A stretch of DNA of 5,870 nt from Acidobacteria bacterium AH-259-L09 (GTDB lineage Bacteria; Acidobacteriota; UBA6911; RPQK01), in contig JALLOL010000163.1 of the NCBI GenBank assembly GCA_027717875.1, positions 1 to 5,870 on the forward strand, given 5' to 3'. Both the position numbers and the translations under genes were made by a program. The stretch's first letter is position 1; each line of letters starts with the position of its first letter. Shown here piece by piece: positions 1-5,046 of this stretch. Below the pieces are notes generated by a model. The model searched no databases, was not told the DNA's origin, and saw only the letters and a program-made list of their open reading frames with translations.

Positions 1-5
1 AGCGA

Positions 6-932
6 GTGAAACCTCAGGAGAAAAAAGCCGCCTCAAAAGTGAATAAAACGGGGAATAGGGCGACGGAAACCACGTTGGCGATGGAGAAAACCATTCCCGT
101 AGCAGAAAATAGCGCTCCGGCAGCACAGACAATCAAAAGGCCTATTATCACGCTGATCACTGATTTCGGGGGAGGGTATTACGTTGGTGCCGTGAAGGGA
201 GCCATTCTCGACATCTGCCCGGATGCCCACATTATAGATATTACCCATGATATTGGCTCCTATGACGTTTTGGAAGGCGCCTTCACGCTGCTTTGCACTT
301 ATCCGTATTATCCCAAAGGGAGTATCCACGTCGTGGTGGTCGATCCCGGCGTAGGTTCAGGGCGGCGCGGAATTATCGTATCAACCAAAGACTATTACTT
401 CGTGGGTCCCGATAACGGGGTCTTTTCATTTGTCTTCAACCGCGAACCAGTGGAGGACGTCATCTCGATCGATTCGCCAGGGTACTTTCGCAAACAAGTT
501 TCCGCCACCTTTCATGGGCGTGATGTGTTCGGACCCGTGGCCGCTTGGCTGGCGAAAGGGACTGAGCTCGACGAGTTCGGCGAGAAGATCCAAGATTATA
601 CGGGTACGGCCTTGCTGCCCGTTGAACAAGTGGGGAAAAACCGGCTGGAAGGGATAGTCATCCATGTGGATAAGTTTGGGAACGTCATCACCAGCATGTC
701 TCCGGACCAGGTCTTTGATTTACTGGGTGAGGCAGGTGTCCCCAAGTTTTTCTTGAATGGTCAGGAAATCAGTCACCATTGCCGCTTTTATGCGGAAGCT
801 GCCCGGGGTCAGATTTTCTCACTTGTGGGAAGCAGCGGCTATTATGAAATTGCGGCACACAGAAAACGGGCTGCCGATATTTTGGGGGTTGAGCGCGGCG
901 CAAAGGTGGAGTTAGAACTGGTCAAAGATTGA
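6..932 (+). CDS. S-adenosyl-L-methionine hydrolase (adenosine-forming), SAM hydroxide adenosyltransferase / DUF62 family
   Basis: The 308-residue product matches the DUF62 family, related to fluorinase and chlorinase, whose members hydrolyse SAM to adenosine and methionine using activated water. Visible signatures are TDFG (52-55), VDPGVGSGRR (112-121), GPDNGV (134-139), TFHGRDVFGPVAA (168-180, containing the His-Gly-Arg-Asp segment), VDKFGNVITS (221-230) and GSSGYYEIA (275-283). The N-terminal domain spans about 46-185 and the C-terminal beta-barrel domain about 200-300. No signal peptide is evident, so a cytoplasmic enzyme is inferred. The GTG start at 6 gives about 45 residues of polar, low-complexity sequence ahead of the conserved PIITLITDFG. 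Only five bases precede this GTG, so the true start may lie outside the window, or at the internal ATG at 81 (residue 26), which has no strong Shine-Dalgarno. The TGA stop overlaps the first unit of a heptamer-repeat array. The DUF72 gene follows 49 bp downstream on the same strand and may be cotranscribed. Confidence 0.9.
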   Translation: MKPQEKKAASKVNKTGNRATETTLAMEKTIPVAENSAPAAQTIKRPIITLITDFGGGYYVGAVKGAILDICPDAHIIDITHDIGSYDVLEGAFTLLCTYPYYPKGSIHVVVVDPGVGSGRRGIIVSTKDYYFVGPDNGVFSFVFNREPVEDVISIDSPGYFRKQVSATFHGRDVFGPVAAWLAKGTELDEFGEKIQDYTGTALLPVEQVGKNRLEGIVIHVDKFGNVITSMSPDQVFDLLGEAGVPKFFLNGQEISHHCRFYAEAARGQIFSLVGSSGYYEIAAHRKRAADILGVERGAKVELELVKD

Positions 933-976
933 ACTCTTCTGAATTCTGGATTCTGAATTCTGGCTCCTGGCTCCTC
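929..976 (+). repeat. Heptamer-repeat array 1 (TTCTGRA type)
   Basis: This is a degenerate 7-bp tandem array filling the spacer between the SAM hydrolase and the DUF72 gene. From 935 the units read TCTTCTG, AATTCTG, GATTCTG, AATTCTG, GCTCCTG, GCTCCTC, six units in strict 7-bp phase. The leading TTGAAC at 929-934 includes the upstream gene's TGA stop. The array ends five bases before the DUF72 ATG. It is homologous, in inverted orientation, to array 2 beyond the DUF72 gene. Short heptamer repeats are known in cyanobacteria and some other bacteria; a function for this one is not evident. Confidence 0.8.
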
Positions 977-981
977 CAAAT

Positions 982-1815
982 ATGATCCGAATCGGTCCAG
1001 CAGGATGGAGTTACCGGGATTGGGAGGGGGTGATCTACCCTAAGCAGGCGCGGCTCGATCAGCTCAGATATCTTGTTCAATTCTTTGACACCATTGAGAT
1101 CAACACTACCTTCTACCGCCCTCCCACAGCGAAGGTTGCCCAAAGCTGGGTTCGACGTACCGAGCACAATCCGAATTTTCGATTCACTCTAAAGCTGGGA
1201 CGGAACTTTACCCACGAAAGAGAAGACATTGACTCTGGTGAGGTGAAGGAATGGAAGGAAGGGGTGACTCCCCTGAACGAGGGTGGAAAGGTAGGAGCTG
1301 TTCTCGTTCAATTCCCTTGGTCTTTCAAAAACAACCAGGAGTCGCGCCAATATTTGGTGAAGGTGCTTGAGACATTTTTAGAGTTCCCATTGGTGGTGGA
1401 ATTTCGCCACGGATCTTGGGACCAGCAGGCGGTTCTCGATTTTCTTCGTCAGCTCGGGGTAGGCATCTGCAACATCGATCAGCCGTTGATTGGAAAGAGC
1501 GTCAAGCCTGGCTCACATGTGACTTCCAGCATTGGCTACTTTCGATGTCACGGCCGCAACTATCGCGACTGGTTTCGTAAAGAAGCGGGACGGGACGATC
1601 GTTATAACTATCTTTATAGCCAGGAGGAGTTAGACGAGCAAGCGGAGCTTGTCAGTGATATGGAAGAGAAAGTGCGAGATGTCTACGTGATTTATAACAA
1701 TCATTTCCGAGGGCAAGCGGTGGTAAATGCGCTGCAGCTTCGGCGCCGTGTGGAAGGCAAGGCGCAAGAGGTCCCCGAAGCTGTTTTGAACAGCTATCCA
1801 GAGCTATGGGATTAA
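982..1815 (+). CDS. DUF72 (YecE-like) family protein
   Basis: The product has 277 residues, close to the usual DUF72 length, and carries the family's motifs from end to end: IGPAGWSYRDW (4-14), EINTTFYRPP (39-48), VLVQFPWSF (107-115), VVEFRHGSW (138-146), YFRCHGRN (186-193) and YVIYNNHFRGQA (235-246). DUF72 proteins adopt a TIM-barrel-like fold with conserved polar residues at the barrel mouth, suggesting an enzyme, but no reaction is established, so I assign none. The ATG at 982 puts the first motif at the normal distance from the N-terminus. There is no Shine-Dalgarno in front of it: the preceding bases are the pyrimidine-rich end of the heptamer array (GCTCCTC). The gene lies 49 bp after the SAM hydrolase and faces iscU, with 101 bp between their stop codons. 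No intrinsic terminator is visible there; the space is filled by heptamer array 2. Confidence 0.9.
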   Translation: MIRIGPAGWSYRDWEGVIYPKQARLDQLRYLVQFFDTIEINTTFYRPPTAKVAQSWVRRTEHNPNFRFTLKLGRNFTHEREDIDSGEVKEWKEGVTPLNEGGKVGAVLVQFPWSFKNNQESRQYLVKVLETFLEFPLVVEFRHGSWDQQAVLDFLRQLGVGICNIDQPLIGKSVKPGSHVTSSIGYFRCHGRNYRDWFRKEAGRDDRYNYLYSQEELDEQAELVSDMEEKVRDVYVIYNNHFRGQAVVNALQLRRRVEGKAQEVPEAVLNSYPELWD

Positions 1816-1836
1816 TCAGGAATGACGAATGGCAAT

Positions 1837-1920
1837 CAGGAGTCAGAATTCAGAATCCAGAATTCAGAATCCAGAAGAGTTCAAAAGCTCAAAACTCAGA
1901 ACTCCAAACTCGAAACTCAA
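1837..1920 (-). repeat. Heptamer-repeat array 2, inverted relative to array 1
   Basis: Twelve 7-bp units lie in continuous phase. On the plus strand they are CAGGAGT, then CAGAATT/CAGAATC alternating (four units), CAGAAGA, GTTCAAA, AGCTCAA, and four AACTCNN units. Read on the minus strand, the order is TTGAGTT-like, then GATTCTG/AATTCTG, then ACTCCTG, the same internal order as array 1. The iscU stop codon (1917-1919) lies inside the last plus-strand unit. The preceding bases 1817-1836 look like further decayed units. The array occupies most of the spacer between the convergent DUF72 and iscU genes. Confidence 0.8.
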
Positions 1921-2270
1921 GACTTCCCTATCGCCTGCCGGAGGGCCTCGATGGCCAGATCAACCCCGTGCAGCTTGTGAGAAGGCAGTCCCCCTAAGTA
2001 TTCCAAAATTGCTTTTCGGGTCAGTTGTTGAACCTCATTCAGCGTCCTGCCTTTGCACAGGACAGTGACGGCGGCCGATGCAGCGATGGCACCGGGACAG
2101 CCGAAGGTTTGAAACCGGCAGTCGCAAATAACGCCGTTTTCGACTTTCAGATAAAAATGGGTGATGTCCCCGCAGACGGGATTTTCGACCGAGGAGGTGT
2201 GAGTGGCGTTCGCCAGAGTGCCCCGGTTTGGCAACTCTGTAATAAGCTGGCGCGCTTTTTCACTGTACAA
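1917..2270 (-). CDS. iscU: IscU/NifU-N-type iron-sulfur cluster scaffold lacking the third conserved cysteine
   Basis: The 117-residue protein begins MYSEK, as many IscU/NifU proteins do. It carries NPVCGD (30-35, Cys33 and Asp35) and FGCPGAIAAS (56-65, Cys58), two canonical cluster-ligand segments. The third ligand region, normally HCSxLA, reads KLHGVDLA (99-106): His101 is kept and the following Cys is Gly102. Additional cysteines are Cys49, Cys51 and Cys72. The LPPVK motif that HscA chaperones recognise is LPSHK (95-99). The family transiently builds Fe-S clusters from sulfur delivered by the desulfurase encoded immediately upstream. The start is TTG at 2270; no internal Met exists and MYSEK is the conserved N-terminus. 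Only 5 bp separate it from the iscS stop, so translation is probably coupled. The stop codon lies in heptamer array 2. The family is certain; whether it is a working scaffold with altered sulfur transfer is inference. Confidence 0.88.
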   Translation of the reverse strand: MYSEKARQLITELPNRGTLANATHTSSVENPVCGDITHFYLKVENGVICDCRFQTFGCPGAIAASAAVTVLCKGRTLNEVQQLTRKAILEYLGGLPSHKLHGVDLAIEALRQAIGKS

Positions 2271-2275
2271 AGCAA

Positions 2276-3445
2276 TTACCCAGCCCGATACAGAGGAGAC
2301 ACCTCGCGCATGCGCTCCACGATTCCCGGCAAAATTTGCAAGACGTAGTCGACGTCATTTTCCGTGTTCATGCGGCTCAGACTGAATCGGATGGCGGAGT
2401 CACGCAGTTTCTGATTACCTCCCAGTGCAGTCAACACATGTGAAGGTTCCACCGTGCCGGAGGAGCACGCTGAACCGGTCGAAACTGCAACGCCTTGAAA
2501 ATCAAGGGAGATAAGCAAGGCTTCTCCTTCAACGGAGCGGAAGCTGATGTTCGTCAGATGTGGTAGCCGTTCCGTCCTGGATCCGTTCACAACCGTATCG
2601 GGAATCTGCTCAAGAATACCCTTTTCCAGCTTGTCGCGCAGTGCCCGGACTCGGGTGTTAAAGGCCTCCAATGCTTCATTGGACAATTCGCATGCCTTTC
2701 CCAGGCCCACAATCCCGGGTACGTCTAAGGTTCCTGCGCGGCGGCTGCGTTCATGGGAACCTCCAAAGAGCAGAGGATTCATGGATACTCCACGCCGGAC
2801 ATAAAGCGCACCCACGCCCTTGGGGCCATGCATCTTATGTGCCGATAAGGAGAGTAAGTCGACACTGAGTTCCTCAACGTTCACCCCGATCTTTCCGACC
2901 GTTTGAACCGCATCGGTGTGAAAGAGAATCTTTCGTTCCCGTGCCATGGCAGCAATGTGCTCAATGGATTGAATGGCACCGATCTCGTTGTTGCCGTGCA
3001 TCACCGAGATGAGTATGGTTTGATCATCAATAGCCTCTTTGAGCTTGTCTAAACGAACCATCCCCTTGCGATCCACCGGGATGTAGGTGATGCAAAAGCC
3101 TTCCTTTTCCAGCTGCTCGCAGGTACGCAGGATAGCCGAATGTTCGATGGAGGTGGTGATAATGTGATTACCTCGCGACTGGTGACGCGCTGCCACTCCA
3201 CGAAGGGCCGTATTATCGGACTCCGTCCCGCCGCTGGTGAACAGAATCTCATTGGGCCGAGCCCTAATCAAGTCTGCTACCTGACCTCGCGCATCTTCCA
3301 CCGCGCAGTGTGCCTTCTGGCCGTAAGTATGAATCGAGGCGGCATTGCCAAAGTCCTCAACATAATAAGGTCTCATGGCCTCAAAGACCCGGGGATCAAC
3401 CGGAGTTGTGGCATTGTTGTCGAGATAAACTTGCCGCATCTTCAT
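2276..3445 (-). CDS. iscS: Cysteine desulfurase, IscS/NifS type (group I)
   Basis: This PLP-dependent enzyme of 389 residues removes sulfur from cysteine as an enzyme-bound persulfide, giving alanine, and passes it to Fe-S assembly. Visible features are the N-terminal YLDNNATTP (7-15), TSGGTESDN (70-78), the cofactor-stacking His in SIEHSAI (His102), HTDAVQ (176-181), the Schiff-base Lys204 in SAHKMHGPKG, and the catalytic loop STGSACSSG (322-330) with Cys327. The long flexible loop ending in ACSSG marks group I rather than SufS. Length is slightly shorter than E. coli IscS. The start can be ATG at 3445 or, two codons later, ATG at 3439; neither has a strong Shine-Dalgarno. The scaffold gene follows after 5 bp, forming a two-gene operon with no iscR, iscA or hscAB beside it in the window. 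It is divergent from hsp20. Whether to call it iscS or nifS cannot be settled, but no nitrogen-fixation context is present. Confidence 0.95.
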   Translation of the reverse strand: MKMRQVYLDNNATTPVDPRVFEAMRPYYVEDFGNAASIHTYGQKAHCAVEDARGQVADLIRARPNEILFTSGGTESDNTALRGVAARHQSRGNHIITTSIEHSAILRTCEQLEKEGFCITYIPVDRKGMVRLDKLKEAIDDQTILISVMHGNNEIGAIQSIEHIAAMARERKILFHTDAVQTVGKIGVNVEELSVDLLSLSAHKMHGPKGVGALYVRRGVSMNPLLFGGSHERSRRAGTLDVPGIVGLGKACELSNEALEAFNTRVRALRDKLEKGILEQIPDTVVNGSRTERLPHLTNISFRSVEGEALLISLDFQGVAVSTGSACSSGTVEPSHVLTALGGNQKLRDSAIRFSLSRMNTENDVDYVLQILPGIVERMREVSPLYRAG

Positions 3446-3512
3446 TCAATGATATCATCGCCAAAGTTCAGCCGCCAATTTTTGTGATCATAAAGCCACG
3501 AGCGCGCGCTTG

Positions 3513-3539
3513 AGCCGGTGTGGGATATATAAACCGGCT
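3513..3539. promoter_or_regulatory. Inverted repeat over the candidate iscS -10 element
   Basis: Perfect 7-bp arms AGCCGGT (3513-3519) and ACCGGCT (3533-3539) enclose a 13-bp AT-rich core containing TATATA. The core coincides with the candidate minus-strand -10 of iscS, so a repressor binding both arms would block that promoter. It does not resemble an E. coli IscR site or CIRCE. A related half-site, AAACCGG, recurs at 3641-3647. The binding protein is unknown and operator function is inferred from position. Confidence 0.4.
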
Positions 3540-3554
3540 GCATTGGAGTCGCAA
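3526..3554 (-). promoter_or_regulatory. Candidate sigma-70-type promoter for iscS-iscU
   Basis: Read on the minus strand, TTGCGA (3549-3554) is separated by 17 bp from TATATA (3526-3531). Each hexamer matches the sigma-70 consensus at 4 of 6 positions. Transcription would begin near 3519, leaving a leader of about 70 nt before the ATG at 3445. It stands almost back to back with the hsp20 promoter. This is a sequence match only. Confidence 0.35.
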
Positions 3555-3555
3555 A

Positions 3556-3587
3556 CTTGACAGCGCGCAAGGCCAATCTTATATAAG
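3556..3587 (+). promoter_or_regulatory. Candidate heat-shock (RpoH-like) promoter of hsp20, overlapping a sigma-70-like promoter
   Basis: CTTG (3556-3559), an 18-bp spacer, then CTTATATAAG (3578-3587) fit exactly the heat-shock promoter pattern described for alphaproteobacteria, CTTG-N17/18-CYTATNTNNG. The same bases also give a perfect sigma-70 -35, TTGACA (3557-3562), with a 17-bp spacer to TATATA (3580-3585). The site lies 150-185 bp upstream of hsp20, so the transcript would have a leader of nearly 150 nt. Dual recognition by housekeeping and heat-shock sigma factors is an inference. Confidence 0.5.
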
Positions 3588-3604
3588 AAGCGAGACGAGC
3601 AAAA

Positions 3605-3646
3605 CGGATTTAAGCAATGTTTTATCAATAGGTTGTGCTTAAACCG
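3605..3646 (+). other. Stem-loop in the hsp20 5' leader
   Basis: TTTAAGCA (3609-3616) pairs perfectly with TGCTTAAA (3636-3643). Below it CGG (3605-3607) pairs with CCG (3644-3646), leaving A3608 as a single bulge. This gives an 11-bp stem with a 19-nt loop. It lies between the predicted transcription start and the hsp20 Shine-Dalgarno. It does not itself sequester the ribosome-binding site, so an RNA-thermometer role is not demonstrated. It could equally be a DNA operator. Confidence 0.4.
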
Positions 3647-3656
3647 GTAGCCGTCA

Positions 3657-3670
3657 AATACTATAGTATT
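3657..3670. promoter_or_regulatory. 14-bp perfect palindrome upstream of hsp20
   Basis: AATACTATAGTATT is a perfect palindrome and also contains TATAGT, a 5-of-6 match to a -10 element, though no good -35 lies 16-18 bp before it. A second, imperfect 14-bp palindrome, ACAGTGATCATTGT, lies at 3697-3710. Both sit between the RpoH-like promoter and the ribosome-binding site. Either could be an operator or a secondary promoter; there is no match to CIRCE. Confidence 0.3.
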
Positions 3671-3740
3671 AGTAGCAGTAACAAGAAACGCACAAGACAG
3701 TGATCATTGTAAGAAGCGTCGAAGAAGGAGGTAAAAAGAT

Positions 3741-4190
3741 ATGAATTTAGTAAGGTTTAATCCCTTTTGGGAATGGCGAGGGGTTCCGTCCCTGATGGAC
3801 CGAATCTTTGACGACACTTTCAGCCGCTTTTTTGAAGACACGGAAACAAGCTTTACCGGCGAATTGTGGTCTCCGGCGGTAGATGTCTCCGAGACCAATA
3901 AGGATATCGTGTTCACCGCTGAGTTTCCTGGATTTGAAAAGAAAGAGATTGACATCACCGTCGATGATGCTCGTCTGATCATTAGCGGCGAGAGGAAGTT
4001 CTCGGATGAGGGAGAGACGAAACGACACCGGGTTGAGCGTTGGTATGGGAAATTCTATCGTAGCTTCCTGTTGCCGAAGTCGGTAGCCGCGGAAAAGATT
4101 TCCGCCAAGCTCAAGAAGGGAGTGCTGACAGTGACGCTGCCGAAGAAAGAGGAAGCGAAACCGCGTCAAATCCCCGTTTCGGTCAGCTAA
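3741..4190 (+). CDS. hsp20: Small heat-shock protein, Hsp20/alpha-crystallin family
   Basis: The 149-residue protein has the classic layout of an ATP-independent holdase chaperone that binds unfolding proteins in the cytoplasm. There is a variable aromatic N-terminal arm (1-42, FNPFWEW and FSRFFED), an alpha-crystallin domain from WSPAVDVSE (43-51) to the GVLTVTLPK motif (127-135), and a short tail with the I-x-I/V oligomerisation motif IPV (144-146). The central ISGERK (80-85) and FYRSFLLP (105-112) segments are also typical. The ATG at 3741 has a strong Shine-Dalgarno, AAGGAGGT at 3725-3732, nine bases from GGAGG to the start. An RpoH-like promoter lies upstream and an intrinsic terminator downstream, so it is probably monocistronic and heat-induced. 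It is divergent from iscS and convergent with ridA. Confidence 0.95.
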   Translation: MNLVRFNPFWEWRGVPSLMDRIFDDTFSRFFEDTETSFTGELWSPAVDVSETNKDIVFTAEFPGFEKKEIDITVDDARLIISGERKFSDEGETKRHRVERWYGKFYRSFLLPKSVAAEKISAKLKKGVLTVTLPKKEEAKPRQIPVSVS

Positions 4191-4203
4191 TTCCCGTGCG
4201 GTT

Positions 4204-4227
4204 GTCCCGAAGTTTCAACCTCGGGAC
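4204..4227 (+). other. Hairpin after the hsp20 stop
   Basis: GTCCCGA (4204-4210) pairs perfectly with TCGGGAC (4221-4227) around a 10-nt loop, 13 bases after the hsp20 stop codon. No U-tract follows, so it is not itself a typical terminator. It may stabilise the mRNA 3' end ahead of the true terminator. Confidence 0.4.
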
Positions 4228-4242
4228 TTCATCATAGATCAG

Positions 4243-4275
4243 GGGTGGGAGCCAGTCTCCCACCCTTTTTCTTTT
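4243..4275 (+). terminator. Rho-independent terminator of hsp20
   Basis: A perfect 9-bp stem, GGGTGGGAG (4243-4251) with CTCCCACCC (4257-4265), closes a 5-nt CCAGT loop and is followed by TTTTTCTTTT (4266-4275). This is a strong plus-strand terminator. The minus-strand side lacks a U-run after the stem, so I do not assign it to ridA. Confidence 0.88.
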
Positions 4276-4288
4276 GCTCTTTTGCTCT

Positions 4289-4306
4289 GCGCGCGAAGCG
4301 CGTTTT
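4289..4306 (+). terminator. Second, weaker hairpin with T-run
   Basis: CGCGC (4290-4294) pairs with GCGCG (4298-4302) around GAA, followed by TTTT (4303-4306) that runs into the ridA stop codon. It could be a back-up stop for hsp20 read-through, shielding ridA from antisense transcription. The stem is short and confidence is modest. Confidence 0.35.
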
Positions 4307-4685
4307 ATTCCAGGGCAATAATGTCAATTTCGACATCTACACCTTTGGGCAAATTGGCGGCCTGAATGGTGGTCCGGGCTGGCCGTACCTCTGTGGGAAA
4401 ATAAGTCGCGTAGACTTGGTTCATGGCTTCAAAGTCCTGAAGGTCTCGCAGATACACCGTACACTTCAGGGCTTTATCCATGGATGATCCAGCCGCTTCC
4501 AGGATGATCTTCAGATTTTCAAGAGTCTGCCGGACCTGAGCCTGGATGGAGTCTCCCACGATTTCTCCAGTCTTGGGGTTTACAGGGATCTGACCGGACA
4601 CGAAGATTAGACCATTGGCACGAATGCCGGGTGAATACGGTCCCGCCGGGCGAGCCCCTTTTTCAGCGTCAATCCGTTCTTTCAT
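4305..4685 (-). CDS. ridA: RidA family 2-iminobutanoate/2-iminopropanoate deaminase (YjgF/YER057c/UK114)
   Basis: RidA hydrolyses reactive enamine/imine intermediates released by PLP enzymes such as threonine dehydratase, protecting other PLP enzymes; it acts as a cytoplasmic trimer. Counting from the GTG at 4691, the protein shows GPYSP (17-21), VSGQIP (31-36), CTVYL (77-81), NQVYATYF (91-98), the PARTT segment with the carboxylate-binding Arg106, and the C-terminal EIDIIALE with Glu121. All expected active-site elements are present and length is typical. I choose the ATG at 4685 (126 residues) because GGGAGGTGAGG immediately precedes it, with GGAGG five bases from the ATG. The GTG two codons earlier lies inside that Shine-Dalgarno. 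The gene converges on hsp20. No convincing promoter is visible upstream; that space is taken up by repeats. Confidence 0.95.
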   Translation of the reverse strand: MKERIDAEKGARPAGPYSPGIRANGLIFVSGQIPVNPKTGEIVGDSIQAQVRQTLENLKIILEAAGSSMDKALKCTVYLRDLQDFEAMNQVYATYFPTEVRPARTTIQAANLPKGVDVEIDIIALE

Positions 4686-4701
4686 CCTCACCTCCCAACG
4701 T

Positions 4702-4768
4702 AGAATTCAGAAGTTTATCCGTGAAAATCCGCTGAGATCCGTGTGATCCGTGATTCGAGAATTCAGAA
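4702..4768 (-). repeat. ATCCGTG repeat cluster flanked by heptamer-type direct repeats
   Basis: Four units of 9-10 bp, ATCCGTGAAA, ATCCGCTGAG, ATCCGTGTG, ATCCGTGATT, run from 4717 to 4755. They are bracketed by an identical 11-bp direct repeat, AGAATTCAGAA, at 4702-4712 and 4758-4768. The flanks belong to the same sequence family as heptamer arrays 1 and 2. The cluster lies in the ridA leader, starting 17 bp upstream of its ATG. Similar ATCCGTG-type runs occur between genes in various environmental bacteria; their role is unknown. Confidence 0.6.
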
Positions 4769-4861
4769 TAACTGGCATCTCACACAGGAACAAGCTACAA
4801 AACCCCATCAACTGGGAAAGCTGAGGAAGACCGATGATACAAACCCACACTTGTCTATTTT

Positions 4862-4931
<70 letters not shown>

Positions 4932-4948
4932 ACAGCCTTCTTGGCGCA

Positions 4949-5037
<89 letters not shown>

Positions 5038-5046
<9 letters not shown>

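Noticed and set aside
929..1920. CRISPR array
   Set aside because: The units are 7 bp, contiguous and degenerate, with no spacers of 30-40 bp and no cas genes.
1806..2068. Two plus-strand open frames (63 and 79 codons) after the DUF72 gene
   Set aside because: They run through the heptamer array and antisense to iscU; the peptides are repeat translations.
2025..2348. 107-codon plus-strand frame across iscU and iscS
   Set aside because: Opposite two well-supported genes; composition is what antisense of these codons would give.
3140..3487. 115-codon open frame antisense to the start of iscS
   Set aside because: It overlaps the conserved desulfurase N-terminus and the divergent promoter region, with no recognisable protein and no ribosome-binding site.
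3446..3740. CIRCE/HrcA operator
   Set aside because: No TTAGCACTC-N9-GAGTGCTAA-like inverted repeat is present.
3700..3780. fourU or ROSE-type RNA thermometer at the hsp20 ribosome-binding site
   Set aside because: No upstream U-rich or UYGCU segment pairs convincingly with AAGGAGGT; the downstream CCCTTTTGGG forms its own small hairpin within the coding region.
3747..4169. 140-codon open frame antisense to hsp20
   Set aside because: It lies wholly opposite a clear Hsp20 gene, has no start signal and no family resemblance; it is a shadow.
4243..4275. Bidirectional terminator serving ridA as well
   Set aside because: On the minus strand the stem is preceded by A residues but followed by CTGATCTATG rather than a U-run, so only the plus-strand reading is supported.
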